DNA from: JAURNZ01 sp036337715
GTDB lineage: Bacteria > Pseudomonadota > Gammaproteobacteria > Comchoanobacterales > Comchoanobacteraceae
Reading direction: 5' to 3'
NCBI GenBank assembly: GCA_036337715.1
Contig: JAYZDS010000009.1
Span: 124,001 to 188,000, forward strand
DNA length: 64,000 bases
Shown here: positions 27,194-35,192 of the stretch, piece by piece
Position numbering within the stretch: the stretch's first letter is position 1
Layout: the number at the start of each line of letters is the position of its first letter
Translations under genes and position numbers: made by a program
The notes under the pieces: generated by a model
Told to the model about the DNA's origin: nothing
Database searches by the model: none
Seen by the model: only the letters and a program-made list of their open reading frames with translations

Positions 27194-27751
27194 TCAATCT
27201 TTTTGCTTTGTTTTTAAAAGAGCATAACACCTTTTTTTGCGCTGCTTACTTTTTAAAATTTCCCAGCGATCAAAGTTAGGCTCTAGAGATGACGAATGAT
27301 GAATAAAAACCAACGTATGATTGTTGATTTTATCTGATAAATAGAATAAAGCTTCTTTTAATAAATTGCTATCGTAAGGTGGATCCAGAAAAATTATGTC
27401 AAATGTCTCTAGTTGTTTACAATCAACCATAAAGTCTCCTTTCGTCAATTCATAACTAAAGTTATCCGGAAAGCGTTTAAGGTTATCACATATTGCATGG
27501 TAAGCTAGTTCATCAATTTCATATGCTTTGACAGAGTGGGCGCCTTGAGACAGCGCTTCAAAACCAAGCGCCCCTGAGCCTGCAAAAGCATCTAAAACGT
27601 GCATCCCATCTATCTGTGGCCTAATCCAATTAAAAAGAGTTTCTCTCATTTCTCCTGTTGCTGGTCTGAGACCAGGTCTATTCGGAAAGGAAAGGGTGCG
27701 ACCTTTAAACAACCCCGATTGAATGCGAATGCTATTTGGTTTAACAGCCAA
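27194..27751 (-). CDS. rsmD: 16S rRNA (guanine-966-N2)-methyltransferase
   Basis: This 185-residue SAM-dependent enzyme has RIQSGLFKGRTLSFP at the start, RPATGEMRETLFNW, the SAM-binding VLDAFAGSGALGFEALSQGA and the catalytic DPPY. It appears to begin with TTG (27751), overlapping the end of the M16 gene by 11 bases. Order rsmD next to M16 peptidases and ftsY is common in gammaproteobacteria. Confidence 0.94.
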   Translation of the reverse strand: MAVKPNSIRIQSGLFKGRTLSFPNRPGLRPATGEMRETLFNWIRPQIDGMHVLDAFAGSGALGFEALSQGAHSVKAYEIDELAYHAICDNLKRFPDNFSYELTKGDFMVDCKQLETFDIIFLDPPYDSNLLKEALFYLSDKINNHTLVFIHHSSSLEPNFDRWEILKSKQRKKRCYALLKTKQKD

Positions 27752-29009
27752 CGTAAACCTTATAAAATTGATTCGAATGAAGGACTTTTAGTGCTTCATA
27801 TATATCATTAGATGTTATTTTGTCCAAGGTTTCAATCAGCCACTGGTCGTAATTTATTTCGTGGTTGTGTTTTACTGTTTGTAAGATACTCATAACTTTG
27901 CTTTGGTTGTTGCCGACATTGAGAAGCAATTTGTTTTTCAAGCTTTCTTTTGCAATTTTAATGCGTTTTGGTGCTAAAACTGTGTCTATCTGTTGATTGT
28001 TAAAAGTGTTTTCTAAAAGTGTTGTAATGTTTTTTGTATTATTTGTTTTTGATTGACCTGAAATGCTAAGTATTGCAAAGTCGTCAATGGCCTCAATGTT
28101 ACTATGGATCTCATAAACAAGGCCTTCTTTATCTCTTAAGGTTTGAAATAGGTAAGATGAAGAGTTGCCGCCAAGTACTTCGTTTAATAACAAATAAGTC
28201 ACAAAAGTTTTGTCAGTTGATGCAACTGGTATTTTTGTCGCAAAAAGAAAGTAAGTTTGTTTTTGTTCAGGTTTTATAGAAATGCTTTGAGGTTCATTAT
28301 TTTTATTTAACACTTCTTTTTCAAGGCGCTTTGCTGAAGGGTGGCTTTTATAGGCAAGATTTTCAGCTATTTGCCGTGCGTTCTCTTCTGTTGTGTCGCC
28401 GACAATGATAATGGAGGTGTCTGGTTGGCTCAAGACTTTTGCGTGATATTGTTGTAAGTCACTTGAATGAATGTTTTCAAGCGTATCGGTATAACCATTT
28501 GTGGAGCTAACGTATTTGGGTGCAGAAGGAAATAAATTTTTAAAAAGTACGCCCTTTGCAATCTCTTCAGGCTGATCTTGCTCAAAAGCGATGTTGCTTA
28601 AAATCGCTTGTCGTTGATATCTAATTTCTTGTGAAGGAAATGCAGCATTAAAGATTGCACTATGAAACTGATCTGAAATTGTTTTTACTGGAACATCAGA
28701 AAGTGTTCTCAAATGATAGATTACAAGCTCTTCATCAACAAAGGCATTCATTTCACTGCCAACGATACTTAATTTAGCATTAACTTGTTCTTTGTTTAAA
28801 AATTTAGATCCAAGCATGGTTGATTGAGCTGTAAAGTTGGCTAGCCCTGGCTTGGCATATCTTGATCCTGCATGAAAAGCAATGGCAATGTCAATCATAG
28901 GAATTTCTTTGTTTTGGACAAAAAACACCTTTGTTTGATTGATTTCCCACGATATGGTCTCTGCTGCGAAGGGAGTGCTAAACAATAGTAGAATAATAAA
29001 TTTTTTCAT
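27741..29009 (-). CDS. M16-family peptidase homologue, non-catalytic subunit type, exported
   Basis: This 422-residue protein has a signal peptide (KKFIILLLFSTPFAA) and the two-lobed M16 fold pattern (FHAGSRYAKPGLANFTAQSTML, LVIYHLRTLSD, IIIVGDTT, NEVLGGNSSSYLFQTLRDKEGLVYEI). The zinc motif HxxEH is replaced by NFTAQ (58-62), so it should be the inactive partner of a heterodimeric peptidase. It overlaps the second M16 gene by 4 bases. Expected location is the periplasm. Confidence 0.9.
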   Translation of the reverse strand: MKKFIILLLFSTPFAAETISWEINQTKVFFVQNKEIPMIDIAIAFHAGSRYAKPGLANFTAQSTMLGSKFLNKEQVNAKLSIVGSEMNAFVDEELVIYHLRTLSDVPVKTISDQFHSAIFNAAFPSQEIRYQRQAILSNIAFEQDQPEEIAKGVLFKNLFPSAPKYVSSTNGYTDTLENIHSSDLQQYHAKVLSQPDTSIIIVGDTTEENARQIAENLAYKSHPSAKRLEKEVLNKNNEPQSISIKPEQKQTYFLFATKIPVASTDKTFVTYLLLNEVLGGNSSSYLFQTLRDKEGLVYEIHSNIEAIDDFAILSISGQSKTNNTKNITTLLENTFNNQQIDTVLAPKRIKIAKESLKNKLLLNVGNNQSKVMSILQTVKHNHEINYDQWLIETLDKITSNDIYEALKVLHSNQFYKVYVGC

Positions 29010-30352
29010 AATGGCTTAACGGTCAATATGACTTTCGGGCTATCCTCATTAAAGTAAGTTTTAAGGGTTGAAATGATAGACTTTTTGGTAATCTTATCTA
29101 AGGTCTCTTGTGTTTTACTATAACGATCGAAAGGCAAGTCAAGGCTAATTAATTTAGAAAACAGTTTAGACTGATAATTAATAGAGTCTTGATGAAAAAC
29201 ATATTTTGCATAATAGCGTTTTTTTATTTCTGTCAATCTTTGGTCCGTAATGTCTTCTTCTGAAATATTACTTAAGATGGAAAGCAGTTTGTTTTTGATG
29301 CTGTAGAAATGAATGTTCTTATTGGGAATGATATAGAAGGAAAAGTAACCATCTATTTTTTTGAGGTAGTCAATTTCAGTATCAACCTCAACAGCCAAGT
29401 GATTGTTTGTTATGAGTTCTTGTGAAATCAATCCTTGTTTGGGGTTAGTGAGCAAGTCTTGTAAAAGCATTAAAGTTATTTCTGTGTCGAGAGAGTTTTG
29501 ATCAGGTTTGGGTGTTTTGAAGCCCACAACAAAAAGCGGGTTATTAACATCTCTTTTTAAGTCAATGCGGATGTCACCTTCCCTACTTTTGTTTTCTAAA
29601 ACGATTTTGTTATCATTTTTGCTTGCTGGGATATCACCAAATAGAAGCTTTATATTGCCTAAAACTTGATCGGCTGTGACGTCTCCAATGACTATGATTG
29701 TCAGGTTGTTAGGTTGGTACCATTGATCATACCAATTTTTTAAATTGTCTAATGTAAGTGCTTCAATATCTGCTTGCCATCCAATGATGGGATGGTGATA
29801 GACACCAGTTGGGAAAGACAACACATGAAAAAACTCTTTTGGTTCGGACCATGGGGAATGGGTTAAGTATTGGTTTTTTTCTTGGAGAATGACTTTTCTT
29901 TCTTTTTCTATGTCTGCATCTACAAATTGTAAATCGGTCAGTCTATCTTTTTCGAACTGTAAAACAGAAGAAATTTCGTCAGGTGAAACGGAGGTTGAAT
30001 ATTGTGTGTATTCATAAGTGGTCATTGCGTTATAGTGGCCACTATGCTGATTATAATAGTCTTCTATATTGCTATGAGATAGGTTGTTTGTTCTACCAAA
30101 CATAATACGTTCTAAAAAGTGAGAGACCCCTGATTGGTACGGTGGTTCATGGATGGAGCCGACACGATAGGAAAAAGTTACATTAGCAACTGGATACCTA
30201 TGATCTTCTTTGATAACAATATTCAAACCGTTATCAAGCGTTTTATGAATGATGTCTCTAGAGTCTGCCTGTGCGGCTGAAATTAAACATGCAACGATGC
30301 AAACTTTAATTACATTGTATAATAACATATTTTTTAGTATATTATTAGACAT
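29006..30352 (-). CDS. M16-family peptidase homologue with altered zinc motif (HxxER)
   Basis: This 448-residue exported protein should be the catalytic partner of the pair. The N-terminus has a signal peptide (VIKVCIVACLISAAQA). The active site region reads SHFLERIMF, so His78 and Glu81 are present but the second zinc His is Arg82 (codon CGT, one transition from His). The third ligand Glu158 in RKVILQEKNQ sits 76 residues later, the standard spacing. Activity is therefore doubtful. Start choice is between ATG at 30352 and 30328; the shorter gives a compact signal peptide. It diverges from ftsY with only 12 bases between starts if the longer form is right. Confidence 0.9.
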   Translation of the reverse strand: MSNNILKNMLLYNVIKVCIVACLISAAQADSRDIIHKTLDNGLNIVIKEDHRYPVANVTFSYRVGSIHEPPYQSGVSHFLERIMFGRTNNLSHSNIEDYYNQHSGHYNAMTTYEYTQYSTSVSPDEISSVLQFEKDRLTDLQFVDADIEKERKVILQEKNQYLTHSPWSEPKEFFHVLSFPTGVYHHPIIGWQADIEALTLDNLKNWYDQWYQPNNLTIIVIGDVTADQVLGNIKLLFGDIPASKNDNKIVLENKSREGDIRIDLKRDVNNPLFVVGFKTPKPDQNSLDTEITLMLLQDLLTNPKQGLISQELITNNHLAVEVDTEIDYLKKIDGYFSFYIIPNKNIHFYSIKNKLLSILSNISEEDITDQRLTEIKKRYYAKYVFHQDSINYQSKLFSKLISLDLPFDRYSKTQETLDKITKKSIISTLKTYFNEDSPKVILTVKPL

Positions 30353-30364
30353 TAAGGAACGCAA

Positions 30365-31312
30365 ATGTTTAATTTGTTTAAAAGCAAAAACAAAGAATCC
30401 AACGATCAAGCAAAAATGTCAGTTGGGTTATCAAAAACGAGACACACGCTTAGGGAGCGTCTGGGGAGTCTTTTTTCTGGGAAAAAGCTCCTAGATCAGA
30501 CCTCACTAGATGAGCTTGAGGTTATTCTGTTGTCGTCTGATGTAGGTATTTCTGCTACGCAAAAAATCATTGAAGAAGTAAAGCGGATTAGTAAAGACCA
30601 TGGTTTGACTGATGAGGCAGAGTCAGTAGACGTGTTGAAAAAAGCGATGTTAATACATTTAGAAGGCTTAAATAAAGCGGTTGATTTCCCTGAGAGTAAG
30701 CCGGGAGTTGTCTTGGTTGTTGGTGTCAATGGTGTCGGCAAGACCACTTCGGTTGCTAAGTTGGCGTCTTGGCTTAAAGCAAAAGATAAAACAGTCATGT
30801 TGGCAGCAGGTGACACATATAGAGCCGCTGCTATTGAGCAACTACAAACATGGTCAGATAGATTGTCGCTGCCCTTGGTTGCACAACAAGAGGGGTCTGA
30901 CAGCGCAGCTGTCGTGTATGATGGATTAGCATCAGCCAAGGCAAAGAAAATGGACTACTTAATTGCCGATACAGCAGGTAGGCTTCATACTCAAGACAAC
31001 CTGATGCAAGAGCTTGAAAAAGTAAAGCGTGTCATTAAAAAAATAGACCCAACAGCGCCGCACCTTACTTTAATGGTTTTAGATGCAACCACAGGACAGA
31101 CCGCGCTAAGTCAAGTCAAGATTTTCATGGAAGTCTTAGGAGTTGACGGTATTATTTTAACTAAGCTTGATGGCACTGCGAAGGGTGGTGTTATTTTTTC
31201 AATTCTAGATCAGTTAAAAATCCCAGTATTTTTTGTAGGGACAGGCGAGAGCGAAACAGACTTCATGCCATTTGATAATAAACAATATATAGAATCACTT
31301 TTTGAAGAATGA
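30365..31312 (+). CDS. ftsY: Signal recognition particle receptor FtsY
   Basis: This 315-residue GTPase docks SRP-ribosome complexes at the membrane. It has the NG domains with GVNGVGKTTSVAKLA, DTYRAAAIEQL, IADTAGRLHTQ and LTKLDGTAKGG. The N-terminal acidic A domain of Escherichia coli FtsY is almost absent. AAGGA lies about 7 bases before the ATG. It overlaps mnmG by 4 bases (ATGA); ftsE and ftsX do not follow. Confidence 0.97.
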   Translation: MFNLFKSKNKESNDQAKMSVGLSKTRHTLRERLGSLFSGKKLLDQTSLDELEVILLSSDVGISATQKIIEEVKRISKDHGLTDEAESVDVLKKAMLIHLEGLNKAVDFPESKPGVVLVVGVNGVGKTTSVAKLASWLKAKDKTVMLAAGDTYRAAAIEQLQTWSDRLSLPLVAQQEGSDSAAVVYDGLASAKAKKMDYLIADTAGRLHTQDNLMQELEKVKRVIKKIDPTAPHLTLMVLDATTGQTALSQVKIFMEVLGVDGIILTKLDGTAKGGVIFSILDQLKIPVFFVGTGESETDFMPFDNKQYIESLFEE

Positions 31313-33144
31313 AACAACAATTTGATGTCATTGTCATCGGTGGCGGTCATGCTGGCACAGAGGCAGCGATGGCTGCTGCAAGGATGGGTGCTAGAACACT
31401 GCTTTGCACCCATAATTTGGATACGCTCGGACAGTTGTCTTGTAATCCTGCCATTGGTGGTATAGGAAAAAGTCACCTTGTAAAAGAAATAGATGCACTT
31501 GGTGGAGTGATGGCGCAGGCTGCCGATTTTTCAGGGATCCATAGAAGGCTTTTAAACGCAACCAAAGGCCCTGCTGTACAAGCCACGAGGTTACAAGCAG
31601 ATAGACAGCTTTACCGAGCAGAGGTTCGTCGGTTGTTAGATGCACAAGAGAACTTGTATCTAGTTCAACAGCCTATCTCAGATTTAATCATTGCTAATGA
31701 TGCCGTTCAGGGTGTTGAAACGGAAATAGGTATTAGATATTTTGCAACAAGTGTTATTTTAACCGCGGGAACCTTTTTGGCAGGGGTGACACATGTTGGT
31801 GACAAAAGAAATGGCGGAGGAAGAGCCGGTGAGCCACCATCTAACAAGTTGGCCGTGTCTTTAAAAAAATATCCCTTTACCTTTGGTCGGCTGAAGACAG
31901 GGACACCGCCTAGAATTGCAAAAAACACCATTGATTTTTCAGGACTAGAGGTTCAGCCTAGCGAAGAGGGGAGAGGGTTATGTGAATGGAAGTTGATTAC
32001 ATTACCACAACAAGTAGATTGTTTTTTGACAAAAACGACACCTCAAACACACGAGTTAATAGCTAAAAATATCGATCGTTCAGCTATGTACGGTGGACAT
32101 ATTGAGGGCGTAGGTCCAAGATATTGTCCGTCTATAGAAGACAAGATTAAACGATTTGCAGAGAAAGATAGCCATCAAATTTTTATTGAACCTGAGGGCC
32201 TTTGGGTTAACGAAATTTATCCTAATGGCATATCAACAAGCTTACCTTATGACGTTCAAAGGGAAATGGTGCATAGTATCCCTGGTTTTGAATGTGCACA
32301 TATTACAAGACCTGGTTATGCCATTGAGTATGATTATTTTGATCCTAGGTCACTACACCCTTGGTTAGAAACCAAAATGATCTCAGGGTTGTTTTTTGCC
32401 GGTCAAATTAACGGGACAACTGGCTATGAAGAGGCAGCAGCCCAGGGGTTGGTTGCTGGAATAAATGCATGTTTAAAAGCAAGTCATAAACCTGTTTGGT
32501 ATCCAAATAGAGAAGAATCATATATTGGCGTAATGATTGATGACTTAGTGTGTAATGGGGTCACAGAGCCATATAGAATGTTCACCAGTCGAGCTGAACA
32601 TCGGTTGATGTTAAGAGAAGATAACGCAGACATACGATTAACGCCACAAGGCAAACAGTTAGGATTAATAAAAAATGCTCAGTGGGAAGCTTTTGAACAA
32701 AAAACTAAAAACATTGCAGCGCTTACCAGAGAAGTAACACAAAAAACAATCAAACCAGATTCTGAGTTAGGCGTTCACTTAGGGTTAAAAGAAGCAAAGA
32801 AGCTCGTTGAAATAATGAAACGACCTGACTTTAATATAGACCACGTTTCCTTGTCTTTCGATGAAAGAACACAAACACACGTACAAACCAACCAAAAGTA
32901 TGCCGGCTACATTGAAAGACATAATGAGCTAATCAGTAAAAAGAAAAAATTAGAACAGTTTAAGTTGCCTGATGATTTTGAATTTTCCAAAGTTGCGGGT
33001 TTATCGACCGAAGCCATAGAAAAATTGAATCAAGTTAAGCCTTCAACACTGGGACAAGCCAGTAGGGTTTCTGGTGTGACGGCAGCAAGCATTGATCAAA
33101 TGCTGGTGTATTTAAAAAAATCTAAATTAGAGAAAGTTGCCTAA
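31309..33144 (+). CDS. mnmG: tRNA uridine 5-carboxymethylaminomethyl modification enzyme MnmG (GidA)
   Basis: This 611-residue FAD enzyme acts with MnmE at U34 of tRNAs. The FAD-binding GGGHAGTEAAMAAARMG, the conserved CNPAIGGIGKSHLVKEIDALGG, PRYCPSIEDKI and TGYEEAAAQGLVAG are all present. It lies near the putative oriC as in many bacteria, but rsmG (gidB), its usual neighbour, is not seen. Its 3' end overlaps the SCP2 gene by 18 bases. Confidence 0.97.
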   Translation: MKQQFDVIVIGGGHAGTEAAMAAARMGARTLLCTHNLDTLGQLSCNPAIGGIGKSHLVKEIDALGGVMAQAADFSGIHRRLLNATKGPAVQATRLQADRQLYRAEVRRLLDAQENLYLVQQPISDLIIANDAVQGVETEIGIRYFATSVILTAGTFLAGVTHVGDKRNGGGRAGEPPSNKLAVSLKKYPFTFGRLKTGTPPRIAKNTIDFSGLEVQPSEEGRGLCEWKLITLPQQVDCFLTKTTPQTHELIAKNIDRSAMYGGHIEGVGPRYCPSIEDKIKRFAEKDSHQIFIEPEGLWVNEIYPNGISTSLPYDVQREMVHSIPGFECAHITRPGYAIEYDYFDPRSLHPWLETKMISGLFFAGQINGTTGYEEAAAQGLVAGINACLKASHKPVWYPNREESYIGVMIDDLVCNGVTEPYRMFTSRAEHRLMLREDNADIRLTPQGKQLGLIKNAQWEAFEQKTKNIAALTREVTQKTIKPDSELGVHLGLKEAKKLVEIMKRPDFNIDHVSLSFDERTQTHVQTNQKYAGYIERHNELISKKKKLEQFKLPDDFEFSKVAGLSTEAIEKLNQVKPSTLGQASRVSGVTAASIDQMLVYLKKSKLEKVA

Positions 33145-33435
33145 GTGCATAGCAATTGACATATCGCCTTTAACATCTAATTTTCCTTGCATAAATGCAG
33201 CCATACCTGACAATTCGCCTGATAGTATTTGTTTAAATGTATCTTCAGACATGTGAACGCCGCAATCTGCATCCTCATCCTTGTTTGACGCCATATTGCT
33301 GTTGTCTACTGTCTCTAAATAAACAGTACCAACATTCTCAATGACTACTTTAAGGGTTCCTGTTAAAGCAGGCGCATTGGCTACTTTTTGAGAAAATGTT
33401 TTTGTTACTTCATCGATATTCAAATGATCTGACAT
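33127..33435 (-). CDS. SCP2 sterol/lipid-transfer domain protein
   Basis: This 102-residue protein consists of one SCP2-type domain: a beta strand series (GTLKVVIENVGTVYLETVD, DADCGVHMSEDTFKQILSGELSGMAAFMQGKLDVKGDMSIAMHLGNFL). The C-terminal AFMQGKLDVKGDMS is the family's hallmark. Such proteins bind acyl or sterol-like lipids; the ligand is unknown. A GAGGT Shine-Dalgarno lies 6 bases before the ATG. Confidence 0.88.
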   Translation of the reverse strand: MSDHLNIDEVTKTFSQKVANAPALTGTLKVVIENVGTVYLETVDNSNMASNKDEDADCGVHMSEDTFKQILSGELSGMAAFMQGKLDVKGDMSIAMHLGNFL

Positions 33436-33504
33436 AATTGTACCTCGTGGTTGATCTCTATAATAGTTTTAGTATAGTCTAGTTTTGTTGCAGGATCATT
33501 CTTC

Positions 33505-34125
33505 ATGTCGCCATTTATTAGAAACTATAGATATTTAATCTTTTTCATAACCCTCGCTTATTGGCTAGACTTATATTATTTAAATGGTTTTAGTATTTTA
33601 CGTTATTTAACAAACTGGGCGTTAACCCTTTCGGTCATTTGTGCAGGATTATTATCGCTTGAGTCGGCAATAGAGAAACCACTACGTATCAATTCGTTTA
33701 TTATTGCTGCTTTTTGCACCAATGTTGTTGTTATGGTGTTATATTGGAAGCTTTACTTCAAAAATCCTGACTTGCTGTACGCTGGGTCTACTAGAATGCC
33801 GTGGTATCGTGATGACTTTGTTCATTTGTTCTGTCCGTTGGCGCAGATGTTTGATGCAATTGTATTCAAACAAGCTTTTTCAAACAAAGTGTTTAAGGGC
33901 GGTTTATATTTTTTAATTATTGCCACGTCGTATACGCTTCTTTCAGAGTTTGTGTTCACGTTACCGTATCCTTTTCTGTGGGATCTTGATTTGGGGCAAA
34001 GGATATATTTTTATACAAGCGCTAATGTTACCGGGATCTTGAGTCTGCTTGTTGGTCTTGGTCTATCTGTTTTATTTAAAAAGGTTGGACTGATTCAATA
34101 CTTCCATCCGTTAAAAATAAATTAA
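33505..34125 (+). CDS. Six-helix membrane protein resembling the FAR-17a/AIG1/ADTRP family
   Basis: A 206-residue integral membrane protein with about six helices. RYLTNWALTLSVICAG (33-48) and a helix with DFVHLFCPLAQMFDA (104-117) contain Thr36 and His107. In AIG1/ADTRP, membrane hydrolases of branched fatty-acid esters, the catalytic pair is a Thr in a YxTxW-like context and a His in a helix. YPFLWDLDLGQRIYFY also resembles the family's late segment. This is a suggestive match only; it could be another small membrane family. DUF192 follows after 5 bases. Confidence 0.65.
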   Translation: MSPFIRNYRYLIFFITLAYWLDLYYLNGFSILRYLTNWALTLSVICAGLLSLESAIEKPLRINSFIIAAFCTNVVVMVLYWKLYFKNPDLLYAGSTRMPWYRDDFVHLFCPLAQMFDAIVFKQAFSNKVFKGGLYFLIIATSYTLLSEFVFTLPYPFLWDLDLGQRIYFYTSANVTGILSLLVGLGLSVLFKKVGLIQYFHPLKIN

Positions 34126-34130
34126 GCTTA

Positions 34131-34580
34131 ATGAAATACTTTTTTATTCACGGTTGGTGGCTTCTCTTAATTATTTTTATGAGCTATGTAGATGCCGATC
34201 AATCTAAAAAATTATATTCATTGGACATAAAAAAGCAAAACTCTGAGGTTATAAGTTTCGACGTGCATGTAGCCGATACTTATGAGGAAAGAAAAATGGG
34301 TTTAATGTTTGTAAAAAAGTTGCCAAGAAACCAGGGTGTGCTTTTTATCTATGATAAAGAACAGAAGGTTAGCATGTGGATGAAAAATACTGTAATCCCA
34401 CTCGACATGGTTTTCATCAGTGAATCTGGGCTGATTACACAAATTGTAAAGCGTGATGATGTTTTGTCAACACGGTCTTCGATTAGTAAACAGCCAGTTA
34501 AATATGTTCTTGAAATAAACTTAGGCGAGGCTGAGAAACAAGGCATTCAGATAAACGATCAAATTAGCTTTTCATACTAA
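34131..34580 (+). CDS. DUF192 family exported protein
   Basis: This 149-residue protein has a signal peptide (WWLLLIIFMSYVDA) and one DUF192 domain: ADTYEERKMGLMFVKKLPRNQGVLFIYDKEQKVSMWMKNTVIPLDMVFI and VKYVLEINLGEAEKQGIQINDQI. The family's biochemical role is unknown. The 170-base gap that follows (34581-34750) has only AT-rich palindromes and no gene. Confidence 0.9.
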   Translation: MKYFFIHGWWLLLIIFMSYVDADQSKKLYSLDIKKQNSEVISFDVHVADTYEERKMGLMFVKKLPRNQGVLFIYDKEQKVSMWMKNTVIPLDMVFISESGLITQIVKRDDVLSTRSSISKQPVKYVLEINLGEAEKQGIQINDQISFSY

Positions 34581-34750
34581 TTTTTTCTAACCGATTTTTA
34601 AGTTTTCCATTATCAAAAATGTTTATAGGAACCCTGTTTGACTAAAACTCACAAGTTTTACTGTAAAATAAAACTTTTATTGGTTTTCCAAGTTAGCTCC
34701 TCTTCATTCACGTCAACGATACAAACTTTTATTTATAACAAATTTCACTT

Positions 34751-35173
34751 TTAGAGGGCCAGGTCATTTTTTATTGTGTCTTTTTCTTTTTGGGGAAAGT
34801 TACCATAAGTTAAGCTTATGTGTGGCGTGAACACACTAAATTCTTTTTCATGATTAGAACTGTGCAAATTATTTCTAAAGTTTATTAGGGGAGATGAATT
34901 TTTTATTTCGATAAAAAAAGAAGTAAAAAAGTTATCAGTCATCGCATATCTTTTAGCATAAACTTCTATTGGTTTAAGTGTTACGCATATTTTTTCAATT
35001 TCATTTATTTTGTCTTTGTCCATGGACATAAATGGACCTAATAATGTTAGGTGTATATCGAAATTAGGGCCTTTCAATTTTTCATTTACACGTAACTTAA
35101 TATTATCAAGGTAGTCCATATCCCTATCTACAAATTGACCCCATATCCAATATCCTTTACTAATCCTTTTCAT
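34751..35173 (-). CDS. 2H phosphoesterase superfamily protein (cyclic phosphodiesterase/2',5'-RNA ligase-like)
   Basis: This 140-residue protein has the two HxTx motifs that define the superfamily: HLTL at 41-44 and HISL at 118-121, spaced as usual. The N-terminal YWIWGQFVD strand resembles plant-type CPDases. Such enzymes open 2',3'-cyclic phosphates or 2',5' linkages in RNA or nucleotides; the substrate here is unknown. It lies 20 bases downstream of the glmS start on the same strand side, but is likely transcribed separately. Confidence 0.82.
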   Translation of the reverse strand: MKRISKGYWIWGQFVDRDMDYLDNIKLRVNEKLKGPNFDIHLTLLGPFMSMDKDKINEIEKICVTLKPIEVYAKRYAMTDNFFTSFFIEIKNSSPLINFRNNLHSSNHEKEFSVFTPHISLTYGNFPQKEKDTIKNDLAL

Positions 35174-35192
35174 GGTAATTATTTTAGGAAAA

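Noticed and set aside
30496..30939. 147-codon open frame antisense to ftsY
   Set aside because: It lies wholly inside the confident ftsY gene and its translation (Ser/Thr-rich) has no domain or start signal; it is a shadow frame.
34638..34682. AT-rich palindromes (AAAACT/AGTTTT and AATAAAA/TTTTATT) after the DUF192 gene
   Set aside because: Stems of almost only A-T pairs without a T-run in the right place; chance is likely in such sequence.
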